Assembly (NCBI GenBank): GCA_963787645.1
Contig: CAWBDS010000002.1
Span: 1,488,001-1,552,000 of the forward strand
Direction: 5' to 3'
Source: Palsa-504 sp963787645
GTDB taxonomy: Bacteria > Actinomycetota > Actinomycetes > Streptosporangiales > Streptosporangiaceae
DNA length: 64,000 bases
In this document: positions 1 through 7,346 of the stretch, piece after piece
Numbering within the stretch: position 1 is the stretch's first letter
Layout of the letters: each line of letters opens with the position of its first letter
Translations under genes and position numbers: made by a program
Notes under the pieces: model-generated
Told to the model about the DNA's origin: nothing
What the model saw: only the letters and a program-made list of their open reading frames with translations
Database searches by the model: none

Positions 1-399
1 GGCGCTGTCCGCGGTGTTCCGCTTCTTGGGGCTGCCGAACTGGTAGTCGAACAGCGACTCGTCCCAGCGCAGGTCTCCCTCGACCGCCTTGCTATACGGG
101 TCGAGCAGCAGCTTGGAGTCATCGCAGCGCAGCCCGCGCGGCGGATCGTAGGGACCGTGCACGCGGTAGCCGTAGCGCTGGCCGGGCGCGATCCCGGGCA
201 GGTAGACGTGCCAGACGAACCCGTCGATTTCGGTCATCTCGACGCGTGTTTCGGTCAGCGGGCCTGGGTCGCCGTCCTCGGGACCATCGAACAGGCAGAG
301 CTGGACGCGCGCGGCGACCTCGGAAAACAAGGCGAAGTTCGTCCCCCACCCGTCCCAGGTTGCGCCAAGCGGATAGGGCGTTCCTGGCCAGGTATGCAT
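1..399 (-). CDS. glgX: Glycogen debranching enzyme GlgX, N-terminal part (cut by window edge)
   Basis: The minus strand reads in frame from an ATG at 397-399 to the window edge (133 codons), starting MHTWPGTPYPLGATWDGWGT and continuing NFALFSEVAARVQLCLFDG. This is the typical N-terminal carbohydrate-binding (CBM48) start of GlgX/TreX, which hydrolyses alpha-1,6 branches of glycogen in the cytoplasm. A GGAGAAGG ribosome site lies 7-12 bases before the ATG, which supports this start. The GLRCDDSKLLLDPYSKA stretch is also typical of the family. The catalytic GH13 barrel lies outside the window, so activity cannot be judged. It points away from the sulfur operon and is probably unrelated to it. 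Confidence 0.9.
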   Translation of the reverse strand, partial: MHTWPGTPYPLGATWDGWGTNFALFSEVAARVQLCLFDGPEDGDPGPLTETRVEMTEIDGFVWHVYLPGIAPGQRYGYRVHGPYDPPRGLRCDDSKLLLDPYSKAVEGDLRWDESLFDYQFGSPKKRNTADSA

Positions 400-553
400 T
401 CGCCCCCTTCTCCTGCGGGAAGTCAGGTCGCCTCGATCAGCGGCCGACTCTACCGGGTACGCGCATGCCCGAAGGGACGTACGTTACCGGATCGTGATCT
501 GCGGGTCTGATGTCCTCGGTAGTTCTGAGGGCTACTGGAAGGTTTACCCAGTT

Positions 554-1324
554 TTACGCGGCTGCCTGGCGCCGGGTTCCCGCCTCCTGATACCGCTCGA
601 GCACGACATCGGCCAGCTCGGGTGACGCGCCCCCCGCCGCAGGCGGCCCGGCGCACAGCGCCGCCGAGGTCGCGGCCGCCCCCGCGGCCTGCGCCGCCGT
701 CCGGATCCGGTCGGCGAACAAGCCGGGCGCCAGCAGGTAGCTGGCCACCAGCACCCGGCGGGCCCCGGCCCGCAGCAGGTCTCGCACGGCCGTGCCCGGG
801 TCGGGTGCGGCGGCTGAAGCGTAGGCCGGACGGACGGCGAACCAGCCCGCCCGGGCCTGCCAGCCGGCCGCCAGCCGCGCGATGGTGGCGTTGGCGGCCG
901 GGTCGCTCGACCCGGCCGCGGCCAGGACCACGCCGGTGTTCTCGCGGGCCCGCAGCGCCGTCGGCTCGGCCTCGATCAGGCGGCGCTCGAGCGCGGGCAG
1001 CAGCAGCGGATGGGGTCCGAGCGGCTCGCCGTACGTGACCTGCAGCCCGGTCCTGGCCAGGATCCGGGGGAGGTCGGTCTTGCTGTGATAGGCCGCGGTA
1101 AGCAGCAGCGGTAGCACGGTGACCTGCGTGTCCGGCCCGAACGTCCGCATGACCTGCGGCACCGAAGGCGCCGCGTGACCCAGGTAGGCCACCCGCATCC
1201 CGGGGACGCGCAGCCCGCGCTCGACGGCCCGCCGGGCCACCAGCGGGGCCAGTTCGCCGAGGGCGGCTGCCGCCCGCGGGTCCGCGCTGCCGTGGGCCAC
1301 GGCAACCAGACCCCGCTTACTCAT
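554..1324 (-). CDS. Sirohydrochlorin chelatase, CbiX/SirB-like
   Basis: This 256-residue protein starts MSKRGLVAVAHGSADPRA. The HGS motif at residues 11-13 carries the metal-binding histidine of CbiX/SirB chelatases. A second candidate, in LLLTAAYHSKTDLP, lies in the first half, and a duplicated chelatase-like domain follows (GVVLAAAGSSDPAAN). The family inserts Fe or Co into sirohydrochlorin. The second-domain H is replaced (AGSSDP), as is usual for the non-catalytic repeat. The ATG overlaps the cysH stop by 8 bases, so the gene ends the sulfate-reduction operon and most likely supplies siroheme for the sulfite reductase encoded upstream. Fe rather than Co specificity is inferred from context. 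Confidence 0.85.
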   Translation of the reverse strand: MSKRGLVAVAHGSADPRAAAALGELAPLVARRAVERGLRVPGMRVAYLGHAAPSVPQVMRTFGPDTQVTVLPLLLTAAYHSKTDLPRILARTGLQVTYGEPLGPHPLLLPALERRLIEAEPTALRARENTGVVLAAAGSSDPAANATIARLAAGWQARAGWFAVRPAYASAAAPDPGTAVRDLLRAGARRVLVASYLLAPGLFADRIRTAAQAAGAAATSAALCAGPPAAGGASPELADVVLERYQEAGTRRQAAA

Positions 1325-2048
1325 GAATGCCGCACTCCGTCTTGCCCGTCCCGGCCCAGCGTCCGCTACGCGGGTCGGCTCCGGCCTCGACCCGGACCGT
1401 GCAGGTCGAGCAGCCGATCGACGGGTAACCGTCGTAGACCAGCGGATTGACCAGCACATTATTGGTGGTGATGTAGTCGTCGACCTGCTTCTGGGTCCAG
1501 CTGACGATCGGGTTGACCTTGACCATCTCGCGCCGGTCGTCCCACTCGACCACCTGGGTCTGGCGACGGTTACTGGTCTCGTCCCGGCGCACGCCGGTGA
1601 TCCACGCGTCGTAGTTGGTCAGCGCCCGCTCCAGGGGCTCCACCTTGCGCAGGTAGCAGCACAGGTCCGGGTTACGCCCGTAGAGCCGGGGACCGAGCTC
1701 GGCGTCCTGCTCGGCGACGGTCCGTGACGGGGTGACGTTGACCAGGTGGATCGGGTACACGACCTCCACGGCGTCCCGGGTGCCGATCGTCTCGGCGAAG
1801 TGGTAGCCGGTGTCGAGGAAGACCACGTCGATGCCGGGACTGACGGTCGAGGCCAGGTGGATGATGACCGCGTCGGTCATCGATGAGGTGATGCAGATCC
1901 GTTCCCCGAAGGTGTCGGTAGCCCAGCGGATGACCTCTTCGGCCGGCGCGTCGGCGAGTTCCTCGGCGGCCTGTTCGGCGAGGGTTCGCATGAGCTCGGG
2001 GTCCTCCAGGGGCGTCTGCGCCAGGCCGCGCGTTACGACGGGGCTCAC
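1317..2048 (-). CDS. cysH: Assimilatory adenylyl-sulfate reductase CysH
   Basis: This 243-residue protein has the PAPS-reductase fold: SSMTDAVIIHLAS (nucleotide-binding loop) and FLDTGYHFAET, then ITGVRRDETSNR. Cysteine pair CC at residues 130-131 and CxxC at 213-216 (GCSTC) are the four ligands of the [4Fe-4S] cluster that marks APS reductases rather than PAPS-specific enzymes. The final ECGIHE carries the catalytic cysteine. It reduces APS to sulfite using thioredoxin. The GTG start at 2046-2048 was chosen because AGGAG sits 7 bases upstream and the GTG overlaps the stop of the zinc-ribbon gene (GTGA). Its operon neighbours are sulfite reductase and the chelatase. Confidence 0.93.
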   Translation of the reverse strand: MSPVVTRGLAQTPLEDPELMRTLAEQAAEELADAPAEEVIRWATDTFGERICITSSMTDAVIIHLASTVSPGIDVVFLDTGYHFAETIGTRDAVEVVYPIHLVNVTPSRTVAEQDAELGPRLYGRNPDLCCYLRKVEPLERALTNYDAWITGVRRDETSNRRQTQVVEWDDRREMVKVNPIVSWTQKQVDDYITTNNVLVNPLVYDGYPSIGCSTCTVRVEAGADPRSGRWAGTGKTECGIHE

Positions 2049-2191
2049 AACGTGACTCCTATTCCGGCAAAGCGTAGCTGGAAAGTCCTGGTGCAACTGC
2101 GGCAATGCCATTCACCGTCGGTCGCACCGCGCGGTTCGAGGTCCTCTTCGCCGCAATAAGGGCAGTAAAACGGCACCGCTCGGGTGCTCAT
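2045..2191 (-). CDS. 48-residue zinc-ribbon protein between sulfite reductase and cysH
   Basis: This tiny gene is coupled on both sides. Its ATG overlaps the sulfite-reductase stop (ATGA, 2188-2191) and its TGA overlaps the cysH GTG start (2045-2048). The product starts MSTRAVPFYCPYCGEEDLEP and later has WHCRSCTRTF, giving two CxxC knuckles (residues 10-13 and 30-33) that form a treble-clef or zinc-ribbon site. Similar short proteins occur in this position in Streptomyces-type cys operons. The exact role is unknown. Translational coupling suggests a stoichiometric partner, perhaps a metal or redox accessory of CysH or the sulfite reductase. Confidence 0.85.
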   Translation of the reverse strand: MSTRAVPFYCPYCGEEDLEPRGATDGEWHCRSCTRTFQLRFAGIGVTL

Positions 2192-3879
2192 GTGAGTTCC
2201 TCCTCACTCGCGCGCGCGGTCCACGCCGCGAATGATTCTCCATCTACCCGGCCGGCTTGGAACCGCCTGAGGACACGCTCCACGTAGTCCGGCAGTTCCT
2301 CGGCCGTGGTCTTGAGCCCGCGCAGCTTACGGCCGAAGCCGGAGTCGCTGCCGTCGCCGCCGTTCAGGCTGCCGCCCAGGTGGACCTGGAAGCCCTCGAC
2401 CTGCGTGCCATCCGGCCCGGTGAGCAGCGATCCCTTGAGCCCGATGTCGGCGGTCTGGATCCGGGCGCAGGAGTTGGGGCAGCCGTTGACGTTGATGGTG
2501 ACCGGGGCGTCGAACTCCGGCAGGCGCCGCTCGAGCTCGGTGATCAGGTCCGCGGCCCGGGCCTTGGTCTCCACGATCGCGAGCTTGCAGAACTCGATGC
2601 CGGTGCAGGCCATCGTGTGCCGGCGGAAGGCGCTGGGCCGGGCGGGCAGGCCGGCCCGGCCCAGCTCGGCCACCAGCGCCTCCGTGCGGTCCGGCGGCAC
2701 GTCCAAGATGATCATCTTCTGTTCGGTGGTGGTGCTCACCCGGCCGCTGCCGTACTCGGCGGCGAGCCGCGCGATGACCTCCAGCAGGTCGCCGGACAGC
2801 CGGCCCACGGTGGGCGCGAACCCGACGTAGTAGTTCCCGTCGTTTTGGGGGTGGACGCCCACGTGGTCACGGATCCCGTGCGCGGGCGCGGTCGGCGGGG
2901 GACCGTCCGGCAGCGCGTAGCCCAGGTACTCCTTCTCCAGGACCTCGCGGAACTTCTCCGGACCCCAGTCCGCGACCAGGAACTTGATCCGGGCCCGGTG
3001 CCGCAGCCGGCGGTAGCCGTAGTCGCGGAACAGCCCGGTCACGCCGGCCCACACCTCCGGGACCTGCCCGGGCCGGACGAAGGCGCCCAGCCGCCGGCCG
3101 ATCATCGGGTTGGTGGACAGGCCGCCGCCCACCCACAGGTCGTATCCGGCCTCTGCGTCCTCGTTGACCACACCGACGAACGCGATGTCGTTGATCTCGT
3201 GGATCGCGCACTGCGCCGAGCAGCCGCTGATCGAGGACTTGAACTTGCGCGGCAGGTTGGAGAACGCGGCGTCGCCGATGTACTGCTCGCCGATCGCGGC
3301 GATCTCCGGCGTGGCGTCGATGATCTCGGCCGCGTCCAGGCCGGCCAGCGGGCAGCCGAGCATCACCCGCGGCGTGTCGCCGCAGGCCTCGGTGGTACTG
3401 AGGCCCACCGACTCCAGGGCGTCCCAGATCGCGGGCACGCTTTCGATCTCGACCCAGTGCAGCTGGATGTTCTGCCGGTCGGTGACGTCGGCGGTGCCGC
3501 GCGCGTAGCGCCGGGAGATGTCGGCGATCGTGGTCAGCTGCCGGTGGTCGAGCTGACCGCCGTCGATCCGGATCCGCAGCATGAAGTAGCGGTCGTCGAG
3601 TTCTTCGGGCTCCAGCACCGCGGTCTTGCCGCCGTCAATGCCGGGACGCCGTTGTGTGTACAGCCCGTACCAGCGGAAACGGCCGCGCAGGTCGGCCGGG
3701 TCGATGGAGTCGAAGCCGTACTTGGAGTAAATGTCGAGGATCCGCTGCCGGACGTTGAGTCCGTCGTCGTTCCTCTTGGTCTCCTCGTTCTTGTTCAGCG
3801 GCTCGCGGTAGCCCAGGGCCCACTGGCCCTCGCCCTTCTTCCGTCGTGCCTTGGTCCCGGTCGCGGTGGCGACGGCCAT
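2188..3879 (-). CDS. sirA: Ferredoxin-dependent assimilatory sulfite reductase
   Basis: This 563-residue protein has the two-fold nitrite/sulfite reductase architecture. An early RFRWYGLYTQRRPG segment precedes the ferredoxin-like half-domain, and TEACGDTPRVMLGCPLAG follows. The cluster and siroheme ligands are CTGIEFC (C-x5-C) and NGCPNSC (C-x3-C) in the C-terminal third. The family carries out the six-electron reduction of sulfite to sulfide with siroheme-[4Fe-4S]. The ATG at 3877-3879 follows AAGGA by 7 bases. Upstream lie a cysteine leader peptide and a hairpin; downstream are the zinc ribbon, cysH and a chelatase, all overlapping. Nitrite reductase (nirA) is the alternative name, but cysH linkage strongly favours sulfite. 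Confidence 0.93.
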   Translation of the reverse strand: MAVATATGTKARRKKGEGQWALGYREPLNKNEETKRNDDGLNVRQRILDIYSKYGFDSIDPADLRGRFRWYGLYTQRRPGIDGGKTAVLEPEELDDRYFMLRIRIDGGQLDHRQLTTIADISRRYARGTADVTDRQNIQLHWVEIESVPAIWDALESVGLSTTEACGDTPRVMLGCPLAGLDAAEIIDATPEIAAIGEQYIGDAAFSNLPRKFKSSISGCSAQCAIHEINDIAFVGVVNEDAEAGYDLWVGGGLSTNPMIGRRLGAFVRPGQVPEVWAGVTGLFRDYGYRRLRHRARIKFLVADWGPEKFREVLEKEYLGYALPDGPPPTAPAHGIRDHVGVHPQNDGNYYVGFAPTVGRLSGDLLEVIARLAAEYGSGRVSTTTEQKMIILDVPPDRTEALVAELGRAGLPARPSAFRRHTMACTGIEFCKLAIVETKARAADLITELERRLPEFDAPVTINVNGCPNSCARIQTADIGLKGSLLTGPDGTQVEGFQVHLGGSLNGGDGSDSGFGRKLRGLKTTAEELPDYVERVLRRFQAGRVDGESFAAWTARASEEELT

Positions 3880-3893
3880 CTGCCAATCCTTCA

Positions 3894-3927
3894 GGCTCAG
3901 GAGCGCGCGCGAGCAAGGGCCTGAACC
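3894..3927 (-). promoter_or_regulatory. Hairpin directly upstream of the sulfite reductase ribosome site
   Basis: On the minus strand GGTTCAGG (3920-3927) pairs over all 8 positions, with one G-U, with CCTGAGCC (3894-3901) across an 18-base loop. It lies between the leader-peptide stop and the AAGGATT ribosome site of the sulfite reductase. It could be an attenuator or sequestering hairpin controlled by translation of the leader peptide. This is inferred from position and pairing only. Confidence 0.4.
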
Positions 3928-3999
3928 TGGTTCACCCAAGGGCTAGCACAGGAACGCACCCGGCATCGCAGGCGCCCGGTCAGTTATCCGGGGCGGCGA

Positions 4000-4086
4000 T
4001 CAACGGGTGCCGCGACAGATGGCACTACGGATGCGCAGGAAGTCGACGTGCCGGCGCACGACGAGCAGCGGGTCCGTAACACTCAT
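4000..4086 (-). CDS. Cysteine-responsive leader peptide of the sulfate-reduction operon
   Basis: The 28-codon reading frame encodes MSVTDPLLVV followed by RRHVDFLRIRSAICR. The RRHVD-x2-R-x3-A-x-C core matches the actinobacterial putative leader peptides found upstream of sulfur and cysteine-related operons, with the Cys codon near the end (codon 24). The sulfite reductase start lies 121 bases downstream, with a stem-loop in between. The likely role is ribosome-mediated attenuation, with stalling at the Cys codon when charged tRNA-Cys is scarce raising expression of the genes below. No good ribosome site precedes the ATG, so leaderless translation is possible. The peptide match is seen; the mechanism is inferred from related mycobacterial and streptomycete systems. 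Confidence 0.8.
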   Translation of the reverse strand: MSVTDPLLVVRRHVDFLRIRSAICRGTR

Positions 4087-4221
4087 TACAGCAGGATCAC
4101 ATGACGCGGATCCGGCTGTCCAGGACAATTCCGGCATGTGGACAGCGCGACTGCTCACCACCGGTGCCATGTAAACGGCCAACCCGGCCGTCCGGCCGGC
4201 TATTCCCTCGGGGCGCGCCGC

Positions 4222-4359
4222 TCAGCCCTGGCGGATCCAGCTCAGCGGTGGCTCGGTCGCGTCGGGAGCCGATTCTGCGGGCGGCTGGTGCTGGCAGTCG
4301 CACCAGGTACCGCCGGGGCAGTCCTCGTGATCGTGCTTGCGGCACGGTACGCAGATCAT
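4222..4359 (-). CDS. 45-residue cysteine-rich micro-protein
   Basis: Reading begins MICVPCRKHDHEDCPGGTWC, then DCQHQPPAE, and ends with SWIRQG. Five cysteines (residues 3, 6, 14, 20, 22) plus three nearby histidines make a probable metal-binding knuckle. The C-terminal half is acidic and proline-rich, probably disordered. ICVPC-type short proteins recur in actinobacteria, but I know no function. AGGGA precedes the ATG by 3-4 bases, a tight spacing. The gene stands alone between the leader peptide and whiB, both read leftward. A 13-base dyad lies about 55-105 bases upstream and may control it. Confidence 0.65.
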   Translation of the reverse strand: MICVPCRKHDHEDCPGGTWCDCQHQPPAESAPDATEPPLSWIRQG

Positions 4360-4412
4360 GGTCCCTATTGTGCATTCTGCGAGCTACTTCGAGGGAATGG
4401 CCAGCAAGACCC

Positions 4413-4464
4413 ATCGTCGTGGGTCGTTACCCCTGCTAGGGCGTGGTTTTTGACCCACGATGAT
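4413..4464. repeat. Inverted repeat, 13-base arms
   Basis: Arms 4413-4425 and 4452-4464 match at 12 of 13 positions as inverted copies (core TCGTGGGTC / GACCCACGA). The loop holds a second small dyad (CCCTgctAGGG). It lies in the 286-base gap between whiB and the cysteine-rich micro-protein, upstream of the latter, and no gene was recognised in that gap. It may be an operator or a stem-loop in the micro-protein leader. There is no T-tract, so a terminator is unlikely. Confidence 0.5.
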
Positions 4465-4645
4465 TCGAAGCGCGCACGCATGCTCGCGGAACAACGCGGT
4501 CAACCCAAATCATTTGGACCGAACGGACCGTGGTGCTCGCCTCCCCAGCGGCGGTGTCGCGCTGGCCAGGGAGGTCGCCGAGGTCGTGGATCTGCCCTGC
4601 TGAGCTGAGCGGTTGAGGTTTCGCGGTTCCCGGGACGCGTACTAC

Positions 4646-4945
4646 TCAGGCGGCGTTGGCGCGGCGCATGCGGCGACGCCGCTCAGCCGAGCGCTCGTCC
4701 TCGTTCAGTCCACCCCACGTGCCGTACTTCTCGGGGCGCGAGACGGCGTAGTTCAGGCATTCCAGCCGCACCGGGCAAGCAGCGCAAATCTCCTTGGCCT
4801 TGCGCTCCCTGATGTCCCGCTCCGGCTGGCGCTCGCCATCCGGACCGAAGAAGAGCAACAGGTCCTCACCACGGCACGCCGCGGCATCCTGCCACCCCCA
4901 GTTAGGGCGGGGAAGCACAGCCGACTGCCGACGTACCTGAGACAT
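4646..4945 (-). CDS. WhiB-family iron-sulfur transcription factor
   Basis: This 99-residue protein has the four cluster cysteines at 24, 54, 57 and 63 (ACR, CAACPVRLEC), then GTWGG at 75-79 and an Arg-rich tail (RRRRMRRA) for DNA contact. Wbl proteins carry a [4Fe-4S] cluster and act mainly by binding the sigma-A region 4. The length and the GLNEDER tail fit small Wbl proteins, but I cannot assign a specific member (WhiB, WblA, WblE and so on) from sequence alone. It is monocistronic and divergent from the tyrosine-rich repeat protein across a 421-base gap, suggesting complex upstream control. Confidence 0.93.
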   Translation of the reverse strand: MSQVRRQSAVLPRPNWGWQDAAACRGEDLLLFFGPDGERQPERDIRERKAKEICAACPVRLECLNYAVSRPEKYGTWGGLNEDERSAERRRRMRRANAA

Positions 4946-5366
4946 GGATCAATCACCTCAACCAAGATGCATCAAATCGTGCGTTACAGTGTCATTCGTC
5001 AGTACAGGGAGCGTCCGGCTCGTGAACACGCGAACGCGAACCAGACCAGTCCGGGAACCTCCGTTGCAAGATACAACGCGTCTTGGTGACGTGGTGTTCC
5101 CGTACGTAGGTAAGGCGATCGCGTAAGCAAACGGTCACTATACCGAACGGCTGGCGCCAGCGTGCCGGTTCACCCGTCCTACTAACCAGCGCGCGGGCCG
5201 CTACATGCCCGTCGATAATGATGCCATCCTCGATAGTCGTCGTGCAGGCAGGGTGGCGAAATTCTCCGCCCGATTTCTGGCTCCTTTCCCGGGCGTCCGC
5301 GAACTGCGGCTAGCCTGCCTGGCAATGTTGGTGACGAACTGGACAAAGGGAAGTGATCACGGGACC
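4946..5366. other. Divergent intergenic region between whiB and the Tyr-rich protein gene
   Basis: There are 421 bases without a supported gene. The rightward reading frame of the next gene is open back to 5205, but its conserved protein start lies at 5367. Promoters for both flanking genes must lie here. I could not pick a convincing -35/-10 pair, RNA gene or repeat. Confidence 0.5.
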
Positions 5367-7139
5367 ATGGGCAGCATGTCAGCGTCGGACGCAGCACCCC
5401 TGCCCCGGCTCGGTGAGGTTTTCTTCGACGTCCGCGGCAGTTCCCGCAGCATGCGCCTGAGCTGGTATGCGGACACCGGGATCTCGGTGTTCAGCATCTG
5501 GCAGGGTGGCACCTGCACGGGTACGTTCCGGCTGCCCCAAGAGGAATTGCCTCGGCTGATCGACGCTTTGCAGCGCGGCATGTACCCCGATCCCCGTGGG
5601 ACCGGCGGTTTCGCCCGCCAGGCGCCCGGCGCCCCGACCGACCCCCGGCTCACCGCTTTGCCTGGCTATGCCGGCGTGCGGGAAATCGGTCGGCCGGCCG
5701 ATTTCACCGGCCCGGTGACCGGTGATTTCCGCGCCCTGAGTGCCGACGATCAAGCCGGACCGATGATGCTCGGCAGCGCCGCGCCGCGGGCCCTGCCGCC
5801 CGGCGGCGGCTACAGCGACCAGTCGCGCTACTCCGAACCCGCCCAGTACTCCGGCCCGGCACCGTACTCCGAGCCAGCGCAGTACGCCGAGCAGGGCCGC
5901 TACGGCGAGCCGGCCCAGTACCGGGATCAGCAGTACAACCAGCAGTCCCGGTATGCGGACCAAGGCCGGTATCAGGACCAGGGCGGCTACGCCGCGCAGC
6001 CGCAGTACGCCGATCGCGGCTACGCCGACCAGGGGTCCTACGGAGCTCATGCGGCGCAGGGTTCCTATGGGGCTCATGCCGCCCAGGGCTCCTATGGAGC
6101 TCATGCGGCCCAGCCAGGCCAGCGCTATGAGGACCGCGGGTACTCAGCCCCGGCTGAACCTGGCTACCAGGACTACGGATACGGCGAGCAGGCCAGCGCC
6201 CGAGCCGACCGCGGTGACCGGGGCCACGCCACTTCGCCGTACGGCGAGCCGGCGCCCCCCGGCCTCACCCCCCTTGGCTCCTCCTCCTCCGGCGCGGATT
6301 ACGATCCCGCGGGGTACGCCAGCCAGGGTTACGAAGACCGCGGGTACCAGCAGCAGGGCTACCACGCCCAGGCTTATCCCGAGCAGAGCTACCAGGGTTA
6401 CGGGTACGCCGAGCGGGGCGGGCCGGGCCAGTCCTTCGAACCCCGCGGCGATTACCGCGGCCAGGAAGTCTATGCCGAGCACGCGAACGGGCAGCACGCC
6501 TACCGCGACCAGGGGTACGCCAGCACGGGTGAGACCTACCCGCAGCAGGGCTACGCCGGCCACGACTACACCGGCGACCATCGAGGTGGCGGTTACCCGG
6601 CGGGCTATGAGTCCAATGGCTACGACCGTCCCGCGGCCGGCTACAACGCGAACGCCGGGTCCGGCTACGAGACGGGGGCCTACGAGACGGGGGCTTACGA
6701 GACGGGGGCCTACGAGACGGGGGCCTACGACACTCGCGCCTACGACACGGGCGCCTACGACACGGGCGCCTCCGACACGGGCGACTACAACAACGGCCCC
6801 TATGACGCTGGCGCCTACGAGAGTCCGTCCTACGACCGCGGGTCATACGAGAGCGGCTCGTACGACAACGGGTCCTACAACGGCGGCAGCTATCCGGCAT
6901 CCGGCTACGACGGCGCGAGCTATACCAACGGCAGCGGCGGTTCCGGGCATGGCGGAGCCGGCTACGACGACAGTTCGGCCCGGTCAGGCGGATACCGCCA
7001 GGTGCCGGCCAGCGGCGGCTCGAGGGAGCGCGCGGACTACGACGACCCGGACATGACCCCGAGTCAGCCGATGTCCTCGTTCCCCTATGAGGGAGGTCCG
7101 CCGCCCGAGCGGGAACATCGACGCCGGCGACGGCGTTAA
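5367..7139 (+). CDS. Tyr/Gly/Gln-rich low-complexity protein with small conserved N-terminal domain
   Basis: The protein is 590 residues. Residues about 10-75 (LGEVFFDVRGSSRSMRLSWY, SIWQGGTCTGTFRLP, ELPRLIDALQRG) form a compact domain seen in many actinobacterial proteins of unknown function. The remaining 500 or so residues are low-complexity, with tyrosine every 5-9 residues in Y-x-D/E-Q/G contexts. They include three SYGAHAAQG units, a run of YETGA/YDTGA pentapeptides and a basic tail ending HRRRRRR. Such Tyr- and Arg-rich chains resemble phase-separating or RNA-associated proteins, but this is inference. No signal peptide or membrane segment is visible. The ATG at 5367 fits where conservation begins. 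It stands alone, convergent with mscS. Confidence 0.8.
   Translation: MGSMSASDAAPLPRLGEVFFDVRGSSRSMRLSWYADTGISVFSIWQGGTCTGTFRLPQEELPRLIDALQRGMYPDPRGTGGFARQAPGAPTDPRLTALPGYAGVREIGRPADFTGPVTGDFRALSADDQAGPMMLGSAAPRALPPGGGYSDQSRYSEPAQYSGPAPYSEPAQYAEQGRYGEPAQYRDQQYNQQSRYADQGRYQDQGGYAAQPQYADRGYADQGSYGAHAAQGSYGAHAAQGSYGAHAAQPGQRYEDRGYSAPAEPGYQDYGYGEQASARADRGDRGHATSPYGEPAPPGLTPLGSSSSGADYDPAGYASQGYEDRGYQQQGYHAQAYPEQSYQGYGYAERGGPGQSFEPRGDYRGQEVYAEHANGQHAYRDQGYASTGETYPQQGYAGHDYTGDHRGGGYPAGYESNGYDRPAAGYNANAGSGYETGAYETGAYETGAYETGAYDTRAYDTGAYDTGASDTGDYNNGPYDAGAYESPSYDRGSYESGSYDNGSYNGGSYPASGYDGASYTNGSGGSGHGGAGYDDSSARSGGYRQVPASGGSRERADYDDPDMTPSQPMSSFPYEGGPPPEREHRRRRRR
6033..6113 (+). repeat. Three 27-base tandem repeats (GSYGAHAAQ units)
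   Basis: Units at 6033-6059, 6060-6086 and 6087-6113 encode GSYGAHAAQ three times with only silent differences between copies. That indicates recent duplication under coding constraint. Confidence 0.9.
6666..6785 (+). repeat. Eight 15-base tandem repeats (YETGA/YDTGA units)
   Basis: Eight consecutive 15-base units encode YETGA x4, YDTRA, YDTGA x2 and SDTGD. The first four are nearly identical in DNA, with the run TACGAGACGGGGGC recurring. This is likely a slippage-prone, length-variable region. Confidence 0.9.
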
Positions 7140-7262
7140 CCAGACCAGCCGGTGCGGCTGTGTCCCCGGGCCGCACCTATTGCCTTCGCGGAATACCGTT
7201 CGGCTGGAGCCGCGTCGTGCCTTTCGCCGAGAGGCGACCTCCGCACCGGTTGGCGTGACGAA

Positions 7263-7309
7263 GGGCCGGTCCGCAGGCGGGTGATATCCCGTCGGCGGAC
7301 CGGTCCTTT
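7263..7309. terminator. Hairpin terminator between convergent genes
   Basis: GGGCCGGTCCGC (7263-7274) pairs over 12 bases, with one G-U, with GCGGACCGGTCC (7295-7306), followed by TTT. It lies between the Tyr-rich gene (+) and mscS (-) and could serve both. The loop of 20 bases is long, and the T-tract is short, as is usual in GC-rich actinobacteria. Confidence 0.65.
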
Positions 7310-7346
7310 GCCGTTCCGGGCTGGTTCTTGGCCGGTCCGGTGCCGC

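Noticed and set aside
2257..3924. Long open frame antisense to sulfite reductase
   Set aside because: Sequence is low-complexity Val/Gly/Asp-rich and mirrors the codon bias of the sulfite reductase on the other strand. No family motif.
4138..4608. 156-codon rightward frame near the micro-protein
   Set aside because: No homology seen and no ribosome site; the minus-strand ICVPC protein explains the codon pattern better.
6033..6785. CRISPR-like spacing of repeats
   Set aside because: The repeats are in frame inside one protein with no unique spacers.
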